A DNA stretch of 64,000 nucleotides, taken from the NCBI RefSeq assembly GCF_965638725.1, contig NC_134960.1:3350501-3414500 (forward strand), in the 5' to 3' direction. Position 1 is the stretch's first letter. Each line of letters opens with the position of its first letter. Positions 47,847 to 59,873 of the stretch are shown piece by piece. Made by a program: the position numbers and the translations under genes. The notes beneath the pieces are model-generated. The model was not told the origin of the DNA, searched no databases, and saw only the letters and a list, made by a program, of their open reading frames with translations. The stretch comes from Aptenodytes patagonicus. Its lineage: Eukaryota > Chordata > Aves > Sphenisciformes > Spheniscidae.

Positions 47847-50800
47847 CTGGGGGAAAAAACAAAAAAACAAAAAAACAGAAGGGAAATTACAGTGTTCAGA
47901 AACTTATTTAATTCATTTATGCAACAAGAAACTTAAGCCCATTTCAGCCAGTTTTATTTTCTACCCACCACCTATCAATTAAATACAGCCTGAAGAAAGC
48001 AGCTATAGCAAATAGTGTGATTTGGTTTTGCTCATTAGCCAGCAGAAGCGATTACCATGCAATTGCCACCGAGGATGAGAAACAGGCTGCAGACCAAATA
48101 TATATGTAAAAAAAAAGAAACTGTCTGTGCCTTTCCAAAGGGTTAACTGTTGTTCCCTTATCTGTGTAACTGCATGAATGAAGGACTACTTTTTTTAAAA
48201 CCGTTTCTCAGAAACATGTCTTCTGTTTTTTGCAAGGGATCTACGCGCTGTGATGCAAAGCATTAGGGCCCCAAGTCATCTGCTCAGGAAATCTAACCAG
48301 GACGGGCATCTAGCATCAGTAGCATCTCTCTCCCCCTAATTCACAGCAGCAAATGGATATCAATTATGTTCGCAAAATCAATAAATGGTCATTCTTCACC
48401 TTCGGTTTTCTTTTTCTGTTCACCAACTGGGAAAAAATGAGCTTGCTAAGAAAAATTAAGACTGAAGGGATGCTACACTGTGAAGTCGGGCAGTCAGGAG
48501 GGTAGCCACAACCCCGCTTCAGCAGCCAAATGCAGCTCTCCGCAAAGCCTGGAGCGAGGCACCAGCCCAATGGTGTGGGCACTGCAGGGGCAGCTCTCTC
48601 CACCACGTTTTGTTTGGTAGGGATGCCCACATTGCCATGTAGGTCCTCACTTTCACACCTTCAACCCTGACCATTCTTAGTTCAATGGCCTCCCACAAGA
48701 AACTTAATGCATCCCATTTCTTCTGCCACTGAGAAAACTGTCTCATCGTATACAGAGGAGAAAACAGGATCCTGAGAGGAACAAACCAACCAAATCTACT
48801 TTCTTATCCAAGTACAGTAATTTGGTCTAGGGAAGCAAAGTCAAACAATCTGAAATGGTGTACACCTTCTGTCTTTCTAGACGAGATTTCATAATTTTAA
48901 AAAGGCAAAGGAGATAAATCATATTTATAAAGCTGGTCCTCTTGATACCAGGATGTTGCACTAAAATTCCATGTTCCCAAACTTTTTGGTTATGCAAAAT
49001 TAATAAGCAGCTTATTACATAATCTTGCAAATGCTTTAAAAATCGCCTGCCAATCCTTACTCCAGACTATTCAACGTTAGCAGAAAACTATTCCTTTAAA
49101 CCACAAACCAAACAGCTAGCTCTGACCATGAGGGGTGCTCTTAATAGTCTTTCTGGCTGTAGACTTGGATGCAGTTCTGTGGGCAAGCACACCACCCCAC
49201 GAATATCAGATAGGGCGTTTCGGCACTCAACGCCTCAAGCACTCCATCCAACAAGTTGTTGCCTGTTAAAACAGGATATTGCTGTTGCATAAATGAAGAA
49301 TCCCTATCCTAGAGGGAACGAAACAGATCTGGTGGCTAAATAAAAGCAAACAGTCTTCTCAGAACATAAAGTAGGATGCAAGGGCACATACTATGATGTA
49401 GCTTCAGTTGCAGAGAATGCCTGGATGCGTGTCATCTCCTTCCAGTTATAGTTCAGTAGTAAGATGCAGCCCCAAATACATGAGCAGCTAAACAGTTAAA
49501 TTAAAAAACTAAAAGAAAAAAAAAAAGTATTCCATATTCCAAAGCAGTTTTAGCTGCTTATATTAGATCTACATGTCTCTCTCCGTTTTTTGTGCAAACA
49601 TGAAAGCAGGGATTCAACGTTTATACACAAAACCAGCCTTTAAAAAAAAAAAGAAGAAAAAAACCCATACGCACAAAAAAACCCAAACCAAGTATTAACA
49701 GATTTCTTTAAGTGATTCCTCTGCTCCTTATTAAAGTCACTACAAGCAGAGTACAATGCCCTGCTTGGAGATCATACCTTAAAGTCAGAGCTAAGGCAGC
49801 ACTCAGGAGAGGGATGGCAGGATTCACTAAGGGCTGTATGTGTTCACGAAATGCTTCTTCCCTGCCAGAGCAGCCCGGTCTCATGAGACCCCTCTGATGG
49901 GTATTTCCATTTAGCATCATCAAAAATTAAAAATGTTAAAAATCCCTACACTTGAAAATCAAATAAGCATTGCTTTGAAAGATAATGTACTGCTCTGCCA
50001 GCTGCACTTTGGAATCTACCAGATATATTTTACCAACAGTCCCTTTGAGTCACTTCATAAAATCAAAATATTTTCTTTAAAACTGAGTGCTGTATGCTTC
50101 TGGTTTGGGTTTTGCAGGTCATGTTTTTCCCTTATCCAAGCCCATGAAGCCAAGTTTTGCTCCCACTGGCGCTTGTGTATCTTCACTGGATGTGGCCAGG
50201 CTCGGCGGGTGGATGAGCTGTGACAGGCTGCCCCACTGCTGCAGTCTGGGCTGTGGCTGCGGGACAGTGGGAGACGTCGAGATCTCCACTTAGGCAATTA
50301 CTGTAATTAAGGAACAACACTGAAAGCCAAATCCCTGCCGGTTGTAAAGCAAATCATGTAACGCACACAGAGCAAGGTGTTTAAAATTGCTGAGCGTTTG
50401 GTACGTGGTGGTTAACCTTGCTGTTGTCAGCAAGAACAAAAATAAGTACTTCTGTTTGCACTGGCTAATCAGAAGCCTCTTGTTTAACAGATGGAAAACA
50501 AAACTGATTACATCCTGTGCGACTGCAGTTGTAAGACAGGCATGCTTAACAAGGATTCAAACTCTTAAAGGATCAAGGAATGGCTGTGGCCAAGTGCCCT
50601 TGCTTTTCACCAGTGGGATCCCAGCACATTAACTCAGATTAGGTTAGGGCTGAGATGAATTCAATGCTTTTATCCTTGTCCAACTGTGCGAATAGCTCAG
50701 AATGACTGCGTACCTCAACTCCCGCACAAAGCAGGCCAAGTAGAATACATATATCATGTTCTAAGTAGGAAAATATTTCGATTTTCTTGAGTAGGAAATA

Positions 50801-53800
50801 GTAACGCAAGTCATGACTGAAGAAAACCTGAACTGAGGAGTTAGCAGCGAGTGCTGCTGTGAGCACCACCTCCATGAACGCCTGATTTATAACTGCCATA
50901 GGGAGAAAACAGGGAGCTTCCTTTGGACCTGCAGGACCCAAGAGCCAGCCCTAGTGAAGATTTCGTTAAAGGCAAAGCACTTCCAGCAGGCCGAATTTGA
51001 ATATTTTCCAGTGTCACAGATGGCAAAGTTTTCACCCTACAACGCCGTTCTGGGAAATTAAATCAAAATCCGCCCAGTAGGCAGCAAACCCCCGGGGTGC
51101 CCTTGGCAAACGCAAGGACTGGCTGCAACCAAAGGAAAATTAATCTCTGCTTGATAACTCTCTTACGTGCCTAAGTTAAAGTTTCCCTACACAGACTTAT
51201 CAACTTTATGATATTTGCATGAGGGGAAGGAGCAATCTAAAAATTTAAGATAAGAATAAAATCCATGATAAGAATAAAATTCCCATTAAGACAATGGGAG
51301 TCTCTCAGATTCAAGGCTAAAAAAATAAAAAGGTTGTATTTAACCTTACTCTAGCCACATTTTTTCCTAATAAATTTGAACTCGTGTACCATTTCTTGAT
51401 GGTAACAGTAGTCCTGAACATTTCAGCTCCCCGCCTCCACAAGCGGTATCCCTGAAAAGATGATAACTGCAGAGCTGACACATAACAGCTGCTGGGGACA
51501 CATCCCACCGGCGCGTGAGCTGGGAGGGACAGGCAGCTTCGGGTTATGAGACCAGGTACAGTCTGTCTGCATGAGGGAAAAAGCACACGAGGGTCTCTTG
51601 CCTCAAGATCAAAAAAACCCTGATTAATTTATTTCTCATTTCTCTCCTTCATTAAAGGAAAAATTATTCCTCAGTATGAAGCAACTTTTAAGCGCCTTTC
51701 TGGACCCCCAGCCTGTGCAGTGTCATTTCCCAGCCAACATATGTTGTGTCAATAAATAAACCACGAAGGACGGTGCTTTCACTCTCAGGCAGAGCAGGGC
51801 CCAGCTTTCTCCGCGTGCCATGGCAGGCTGGCCAGAGTCACCAGCTCCGCACGGCACCGGTGCCCCTGTCCCACCGTCCGACATCCCAGGCTGCCAGGTG
51901 AGCACGGTGCTGGCTCCACAGTTTGGGTTTTATGATCCAGATCCCAAATCCATTCATGTCATGACTACAGACTGCTTTGAATCAGGTTCAGAAGCCTAAC
52001 TGTGCAGAGATTTAAAAGCGCGCTTAACCATAAATACACCAGTAGTCCCACTGAGGTCAAACATCAAGTTCGGCACATTCACAAGTCTTTTGAGAAGCCA
52101 GTATAAGCACGCCATTTGTAAATGCTCTGCATTATGGGACACGGTACTTAACAACACTTTTTGCCCCAACTTGCTACTGTGCCGACGTCATATAATCCAT
52201 GCACCATTATGACTCAAAATGTAAGACTCTGGAGTCCACAATTTATTTCACGCAGGTATTAGTAAACCCATGCAGCGTCCCTCTGACACTCGCAGGATCA
52301 CAGCCTTCCAACCGCAGCTTTGCTTTTGAACTACATACATGATGGAGCAGATTTAGCTTTTAAAGATTGGTTTATGCAGTATCTCTGTAGCCCAACAAAC
52401 ACAGGAGCATAGAGGCGATAAACCCCTTAAAAGCAAATGTAAATATTATGATTTAGTCTATACTAATATTTATGGAACTAAAGAAAGAAAGAGCCTGCTC
52501 TTAATTGCCTGGGTATAAACTAAGAACGACAATGTTGTACGGAAACCCCTTATTAAACTATCACATATAAGCATCAATTAAACAAAGTTGGGGGATATTG
52601 CAGCCCACTGTAGCTACCGTACTTCCTAGAATTGCAAGGGAAGGACAAAGAACCACATACCCTGTACGCCGAATTAAACATTCCGGTTAACTATCTGTTT
52701 CTTTCAAATATCTGCAGAGAAGATGAGCAGCGCTGCTGTCCCACCGCATGCCACCAGCACGGCGCAGGGGCAAGGCTGGCGCACGCCCCGGCAGAGCGCT
52801 CGAGAAGGCACATGTTCCTCGCTCCCGGCCCCGCTGCGGGAACACCCAGCGCCAGATCAATAGGGATGACTAATTAAAACGGCGTTTTTGTCTTCCAGCA
52901 CAATTTGACAGCTCGCTCCCCTCACACAGCCGGAGCTCGGGCTGCGGAGCCGGTGGATGGGGTTTTCTCTACCTGCAGCAGATGCCAAACCCGCGAGGGC
53001 CTGCGCTGCGCTTCCTGACTGCATCCCGCGGAGAGCCAGGGCTGGGGACATCGCTCCCGCTGCTGTGGCAACCGACGGCGATGTCCCCCACACCATCACA
53101 GCCCCCCACACCACCCCAAACGTGGGCAGGAAGAAAAGGTGCCGACTGTGGGTCAGCGTAAACCTTCAACGGAGAGTGCTGGGGGGAGGGATTATTCTGG
53201 GATGTCTTTTCAATAGTGCAAAAGCCCCTTTTTGAAGGAATTCTGACAAAATTTCAGAGATGGAATGCCATGAGACAGGCGATTATTCAACCATCCACTG
53301 CACCGAACAAAACAAACTGCAACACGCTTCTGATCCTCACTAGACCATCTGAGAAATGAGATGGGATCTGTTTCAGCTGGTGTCGCTATAAATATTCCCC
53401 AGAAACACAACCCTGTGTCGGTCAGTAAGGATGAGTCAGCTCCGCTTCATTTTCAGAAAATTTTGTTGCTATTTTTTTTTTTACAAATGCCCAAAGACTG
53501 AATGAGTCTTTCACCCTCCAGCAAGAGTTGTTCCCAGCGAGGGCTGTGACAAGGCAGAATGGAGGCAATTGCACTGCTGCTGCTGCGGCTGCACGCTGCT
53601 CCCTGCATGGTTTGGGAGGGGAAAACCGAGTCCTCGAGATTTTTAAACTGACATTGTTCCCCTCAAGAAAAGAGCTACATTTTGAGAATAAGCAGAATAA
53701 AATGAAACAAAAATCGGTTTGGCTGCTTGGAGTGGGGTTTGGGTTTTTGGTGCATGTCAGAATGAATTTGCCAACCTGCAAAGAAGATCGTAGGGGCGCG

Positions 53801-54366
53801 GGCGAGCGAGGTGGAAGGGATGTCTGCGCTGAAACGGTGCTAAATCCGGGCGGGTGCGGCCACCCGCCACCCACGGACCTTTGCTCCCAGGGAACGTGAA
53901 AAATGAACCCCACTTGCGGTAGCTTTTGTCAAGAAACCTGCAGGCACCTCCCCGGCCGAACAACCTTTAAATCCCCGTCATGGGGCCAGCGCCCGGATGG
54001 ATCCACGCTCGGCCTCCCCTGGCACAGCCGATGGCATCGCGCGACGCGCCGGTGAGACGGGCGCGTGGCAGCACCCCGTGCCACCCGCCTTACCACCTGC
54101 CACCGCCTCGCCGCCCTCCGATGCCGCCGTCACCCCATGCCTGGAAAACAGGCCCCAATTTCGTAATGCCCAGCGTTACGTAAGAAAACAGCTACTCCCA
54201 TTCCGACGGGCCGCGGATGGCAAAAACCCTCACGGGTCGCTGCGGATTTTCCCCCGCGCCCACCCGTGACCCGTCACCGGCTCTCACCGCCCGGCTCCCG
54301 CCGATCCCCCCCCCGCGCCGCGGCCCGGAGGGGGCGGCCCGGGGACGATGCCCGGGACCCCCCGGG

Positions 54367-54399
<33 letters not shown>

Positions 54400-54419
54400 A
54401 GCTCCCGCCCCCGCCCTAC
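47847..54419 (-). other. VDAC1: VDAC1 intron 1
   Basis: An intron of about 6.6 kb with no recognised gene or repeat of known family inside. It contains AT-rich single-copy-looking sequence, short A-runs near 49,510 and 49,640, and a GC-richer block around 52,720-53,110. Short open frames here lack recognisable domains. Confidence 0.6.
54368..54399. repeat. 32-bp C homopolymer (G-tract on the transcribed sense strand of VDAC1)
   Basis: An uninterrupted run of 32 C on the plus strand lies about 20 nt inside VDAC1 intron 1. With the flanking GGGCGGGGGCGGG on the minus strand it forms a strong potential G-quadruplex at the 5' end of the nascent intron. Homopolymers of this length are often mis-sized in assemblies. 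Confidence 0.9.
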
Positions 54420-54540
54420 CTGGCCCCGCCGCGGCGGCAGCAGCCTGCGCCGCGCTCCCGCTCCCGCCTCGGCCTCCTCCGCCGGCGGCTGCCCCTGCCC
54501 GGCGCCTCCCCGGGCTCTGCGGCGGCGGCGGCGGCTGCGT
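54420..54540 (-). other. VDAC1: VDAC1 probable non-coding exon 1 (5' UTR)
   Basis: Coding exon 2 has a splice acceptor only 3 nt before its ATG, so a 5' non-coding exon must lie upstream. The best candidate donor is GGGGCCAG|GTAGGG at 54420/54419 on the minus strand, inside the only large CpG island upstream of the gene. The transcript start is not visible; the upper boundary near 54,540 is a guess from the edge of the GCC/GCG-repeat stretch. The family normally has a GC-rich non-coding first exon. Confidence 0.6.
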
Positions 54541-54870
54541 GACGGCGGGCGGGGACGGGAGGGGAGAGGAGGGGCGGGAGGGGCGGGCGGCGGGGCGGGC
54601 CTTGCCGCCGCACCGGGCCGCGGGAGCCGCTCCCCGGGACCCCGGGCGTCTCTCCCCGAGGGGGCACCGGGACAACGAACGGCAGCGGCTCCGGCTCCGG
54701 CACCGGGCGATGCTCCCCGAGACGCACCGGCACCCCACCGGCACCGGGCGGCGCTCCCCGACCGGCCCCGGGGCACGGCGTCCCCGAGATGCACCGGTTC
54801 CAGCCCCGGAGCGACCCAGGGCACCTGCAGCCTCCGGGTCCGGGGCACCTGGGTACCGGCATCCCCAGCT

Positions 54871-57800
54871 CTGGTGGAAACTCCCCATTTAGTTACAATT
54901 AGTTAAATCGGCATTACCCAGAATTAGTTAAATTCTAACTCCCCATCTAGTTAAAATTCCCATTCCCGATATTCCTGTTGAGCCAAGAGTGGCGAGAGAG
55001 GAGGAAGGGAGAGTTTGGGAGAGGGTTTTTGAGCAGGGGAAGCCCCGTGTGATGGTGACCGTCCGAAGGAGCTGTTGGAGGGACAGGGCGGCTGTGAGGC
55101 AGCGAGGCAGCAAGCCTCCCCAGGCGGGGACCAGCCGCGGGGTGCGGAGATGCTCCAGTGAATTAGGGAGCTTTACATCTTTCATAACTCCCACTCAGGC
55201 ACATGAATCAGCCCTCACGGCTTACAGGGAAGCTGGGGCTGAGTCCAGAACAAAATTGTCCCGGTGAAGGAAGGTCAAGCGGGGAGCGCTCTGCTATCGG
55301 AGAGGAACAGAAGCTGAAGCTGTGCTGCTTTCAGGATGAGATATAAAACCAGTCCTTCACTGTTGGAGGCTCCTGGAGAGCTCAGAGCATCATCCGCAAG
55401 ATAAACAGGAGAATCATCCCACCCAGGAAACTCCTGGTGGTCTTGATAGTCACCCTTCTGGCCCCAGCATCCAGGGGAGATTTCTGTTAGAAAAAGAAAT
55501 CGTCCCTAAGAGTTCACATCCTGCCCACGTGAACTCTTTCTTACTTTTTTTTTTTTTTTTAACAATGAATTCTTTCCCCCTTGCACAGTGGGAATGGGTG
55601 GCGAAAGGCAGTTTCCCTGCTCGTGCTCTCACCTGGCTCATGCCTTTGCTTTCCCAGCAGCATCTGTCCAGAAAGGCACCGCTCCCACGTCCGTCGCAGG
55701 GCTGTACCCACAGCAGGCGACTGGTGCATGCCCCAGCACACCCCGGGAGCGGAGGTCGGAGTCATTCTGCTCAGAAACACAACTAGACCACACACACACA
55801 CACAGTACTTGTGAGCTTTGAATCAGGGTTCAAACTAAATAAACCTTGCAAGGGACTTTATGTTGAACAGAAACATATAAATGAAGTGGCGTGTGGGATT
55901 CAGGAATTTCTTGGCATTCATGATGGGGTGGTAGAGGGGAAAGGGTTGTGTGTAGCCACATGCAGACCTTGGAAAGGCAGCTGTGGCAGCAAAGGCTGAA
56001 GTAATTGTGCCTGATACCTACTCCACACTAAAATAAAGTGCACAGTCTGCCACCAGGGTAGGAACCAACAGAAACAAGAGGTCTCTTTCAAATTTGGAGA
56101 GTTACTTCTAACCACAGTCATTTTGTTGATCCAGCTTCCAAGGCAACCCTACGAGCACCGGTGTCGTAACCGGAGCACGGGGTTTAAATCAGGGTGAAGT
56201 GCTGGCTTTGGCCAGCCTCTTGGCTCTGCCGCTCGCAGCAGCCCGTGCCTTCCCTCTTCCCCTGCACTCTGGGGCTCGGCAGAGCCTGCCCTGGGCTGAT
56301 TTCACTCGCTGGCCCATGAAAAAACCTAGCCCAGCAAAAACAGCTAGGTAGCTTTCTGCTAGGGTGCACTGAACCCCATCACCCACGAGTCAGAGGAGCG
56401 AGGGAAGAGAGGGGGCTGCCGGTGCTGAGGCAGGACCCTGGAGGGGAGCAGGGCCACGGGACATCCCCCATCGTCCCTTTGGCTCAGCCACAGGGTACAC
56501 TTGCATCCCGAGCAGCAGTTCCTCAACCTGCCCCCTGCCAAAGTGCAACCCCAGCTCTTTGCCCTCTGCAAAGGTAAATCGCACATGACGAGTGTGATTT
56601 ATAGAGCGCTGCCTCCCTGCCTTGCTCCCTCCCCCAGCGTCATCCCTGCTGCTGCCCCATCTTCTCAAATATATTTTTTTATTACCTCCAGGCATAAAAA
56701 ACTCTTTTATTACTTGCAGGTGCGCAGAGGTTGCAGCCTGTTCCCCTACAGCCTTTCTCTAGCTCAGGAGGTTTTTATACCACAAAGGACTTGCGGCATG
56801 GTCAGGGGCAGGACGCAGGCAGAGATCCATCACAGCCGGCGTGTGACATGACCGCAACCGCAGGGCTGGTGTGCTGCCTGCCCGTTCCTGTTGCAGGTGC
56901 TGATGGAGGTGGGGGGCCGGACGGTGCACGGGATGTCCCCTCTGCTGTGAGACCAGGGAAACGTTTGACTGGTACCTGCAGCAGCAGTGACAACGCAGCA
57001 GTCAAGCCCTCGCCACATTATTTTGAAAACCCACCTTGCACACATGCTGTTTACCCTGCTTTTGACTTTTCTGGTTTTCCTCAGTATTCAGATTCCTCCT
57101 TCAGGGCTTTCACCCCCACAGCCTCTGCCTGAGCCTTTCCCTTTCACCAGCAAGACCAAGAAGAAACCACCCAGGCCCCCTGCCCTGCACTTCGCCCTGC
57201 CAGCCCCACAGGCACGCTCAGGGTGCTCAGGGTCTCAGTGCTTGAGATTAATTTTCACGGGCTGCCTCTGCAGTAGGGGCTGAGGGGATGCCGCAGGTGG
57301 GCTAAGGATGAGCGGAGGGAGAAGGTGTTTAGTATCTGTGCAGAGATAATTTTTCATTACTTTCTGGAACATGCAGCTACCAAAAGATGGCAGCAAATCT
57401 CCTCGTATGGAGCTGGGCATCGGTGTCATCCGCTCTGTTGGGCTCTATTTTTCGTCCAGGCTATGAGCTGTAGATTATTCTGGCGAGTGCCAGATGAACT
57501 GAAGGATTACACGAGATGTTCTCAAGGGAGAAAAATCTGTGCTTGTGACTTCGGTTTAAATTTTAGAGACTCCTTCAACAGTGTAAGAAATCACCAAAAT
57601 GCTCTAAATGTCAGTTCCCTCTTTTATTTTAGCAGCCCATGGTTTTTGGTAATGCTACGTCTTAATTTATTTTACCAGGTGAAAATGGAATAAAAGGGAA
57701 TCCATAATAACAGATTTGACAAATAATAATGCCACAAATAGTTCAGATACAAGGTCCGTCTAAATGTTCCTTGCCATCACAAGCTTTAGGTCTTGAGCAC

Positions 57801-58784
57801 TCGGAGGGGCTTGTTTAACACCAGTTTGCTGGAAAATCTGGAACTGACCCACCCTTTGTTATATAAATCTGCGTGTCAGCCAAAGGATTATTTTTAAGCT
57901 CTGTCCTGTATCACTAATGGATACAGCCGTGACCCTAGTTCTGATACTATTTCATACCGAATGAACTGGGAATAAATCAAAGTCAGCAGGGGTTTCACTG
58001 CAGGTACCAACGACATCTATAGCGGTGGGGCCGGGCTCCCCACCATGCTCTGCCCTGTGCTCCTTCTGAGGGGGTGCAGCTTTACACTTGTTCTGCACAG
58101 CAGTTAGCGGTGAGAAGATGGGAGGATCAGCCCTTCTGCATTTCAAAGTATGCTTCTGATTCAATTCCTTCATAAAATGGGATCAGTAAATACTATTTTC
58201 ATTAAGCACATTTACACAGCTAAAGTCTGCAAAACTGCCATTTTCCCATCTGCCTCCCAGAAGAATTTAGCTGCCTAAAATGAAGCTGTGAGAAAAAATT
58301 GCCCTGCTGCTCACTTGCAGCTTGTGAATTTTACATGAGCAGCTAGGTCTAATTCAACTGCAGCTTCATTTATATCACATATCATGTTTGAATAGCTGAA
58401 AAACTCATTAGCCATAGGTCCAAGATGTATTTGTTCGGTAGGGTTTGATGTGGCCCCCTTTAATAACAAAAATGTTTTCAGCTTGTTAACTTGCAAGGAA
58501 TTCATTCACAATCAGTCAAGAACACGCTGACGGAATGATAAAATAAGCAAGGACACCTTGCTGTTCAGTATCACACTATGGAAACACATCTTCGTGCCTC
58601 TTACACTTATAAACTCAAACCAAGTTGTGTTGCTCAGAGGCAAGCCCTTACTGCCTGCTGTTCCCATGTCAGAGGACAGGTTGTTTCCACCGCAGAAAAC
58701 ACTGCATCGGGGATGCTTCCATAGCTCCAGTGCTCCAAGGGGCATCTGTATATCATAATAAACAATTTCTACTTTGACCAGTGT
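54871..58784. other. Upstream flank of VDAC1, no gene recognised
   Basis: Contains three short TTAGTTA(A)A-type copies at 54,890-54,955, a T16 run near 55,545 and a (CA)n run. Open frames here lack domains. Confidence 0.6.
55787..55803. repeat. (CA)n microsatellite
   Basis: A short run of CA/AC dinucleotides (about eight units) in the upstream flank of VDAC1. Confidence 0.85.
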
Positions 58785-59873
58785 AAATGTGATGGGTGGA
58801 CTGTCCAGTGGATGAGGAATTGGTTGGATGGTCGCATCCAGAGGGTAGTGGTCAACGGCTCAATGTCCAGATGGAGATTGGCGACGAGTGGCGTCCCGCA
58901 GGGGTCCGTATTGGGACCGGTACTGTTTAATATCTTCATCAGTGGCATAGACAGTGGGATCGAGTGCACCCTCAGCAAGTTTGCAGATGACACCAAGCTG
59001 AGTGGTGCAGTCGACACGCCAGAGGGACGGGATGCCATCCAGAGGGACCTGGACAAGCTGGAGAAGTGGGCCCATGTCAACCTCATGAGGTTCAACAAGG
59101 CCAAGTGTAAGGTCCTGCACCTGGGTTGGGGCAACCCCCGGTATCAATACAGGCTGGGGGATGAAGGGATTGAGAGCAGCCCTGCCGAGAAGGACTTGGG
59201 GGTACTGGTGGATGAAAAGCTGGACATGAGCCGGCAATGTGCACTCGCAGCCCAGGAGGCCAATCGTATCCTCAGCGGCATCCAAAGCAGCGTGGCCAGC
59301 AGGTCGAGGGAGGGGATTCTGCCCCTCTACTCTGCTCTGGTGAGACCCCCCCTGCAGCACTGCGTCCAGCTCTGGAGCCCTCAGCACAAGAAAGACACGG
59401 ACCTGTTGGAGCGGGTCCAGAGGAGGGCCACGAAAATGATCAGGGGGATGGAACACCTCTGCTATGAAGAAAGGCTGAGAGAGTTGGGGCTGTTCAGCCT
59501 GGAGAGAAGGCTCCAGGGAGACCTTCTTGCAGGCTTTCAATACTTCAAGGGGGCTTATAAGAAAGATGGGGACAAACTTTTTAGCAGGGCCTGTTGCGAC
59601 AGGACAAGGGGGAATGGCTTTAAACTAAAGGGGGGTAGATTTAGACTAGGTACGAGGAAGAAATTTTTTACGCTGAGGGTGGTGAAGCACTGGCCCAGGT
59701 TGCCCAGAGAGGTGGTGGATGCCCCATGCCTGGAGACATTCCAGGTCAGGTTGGACGGGGCCCTGAGCAACCTGATCTAGTTGAAGATGTCCCTGCCCAC
59801 GGCAGGGGGGTTGGACTAGGTGACCTTTAGAGGTCCCTTCCAACCCAAACCATTCTACAATTCTATGATTCTA
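58785..59873 (+). mobile_element. CR1 non-LTR retrotransposon, 5'-truncated, 3' end intact
   Basis: A CR1 copy of about 1.1 kb keeps the C-terminal part of ORF2, a short 3' UTR (GGGGGGTTGGACTAGGTGACC, then TTCCAACCC) and the terminal CAATTCTATGATTCTA. The 5' truncation is typical of CR1 target-primed insertion. It is the best-preserved CR1 copy in the window. Confidence 0.95.
58812..59780 (+). pseudogene. CR1 ORF2 C-terminal fragment (reverse transcriptase palm to C-terminus)
   Basis: An uninterrupted 322-codon frame from ATG at 58,812 to TAG at 59,780. Reverse transcriptase blocks are readable: [13 protein letters not shown] (residues 27-39) and the catalytic KFADDTKL (FADD at 57-60). The CR1 C-terminal region follows ([47 protein letters not shown]). 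The endonuclease and the first part of the reverse transcriptase are missing, so it cannot be autonomous; the ATG is internal to ORF2. The absence of frameshifts suggests a fairly young insertion. Confidence 0.9.

Larger units (their letters stand above)
53950..54870 (-). promoter_or_regulatory. VDAC1: CpG-island promoter of VDAC1
   Basis: The stretch is strongly GC- and CpG-rich, with no TATA box seen near the inferred exon 1. Clustered GC boxes (GGGCGGG and GGGGCGGG forms) lie at about 54,541-54,600, immediately upstream of exon 1 in the transcript direction, as expected for a housekeeping Sp1-type promoter. Borders are visual, not computed. Confidence 0.75.

Noticed and set aside
53422..53913. 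163-codon minus-strand frame just inside VDAC1 intron 1, near the CpG island
   Set aside because: Considered as an alternative VDAC1 5' exon, but it has no convincing donor joining in frame to exon 2, whose acceptor lies 3 nt before the ATG.
54217..54906. Long overlapping open frames on both strands of the VDAC1 CpG island (over 200 codons)
   Set aside because: High GC content removes stop codons in all frames. The predicted proteins are Pro/Arg/Gly/Ala simple sequence crossing a C homopolymer.
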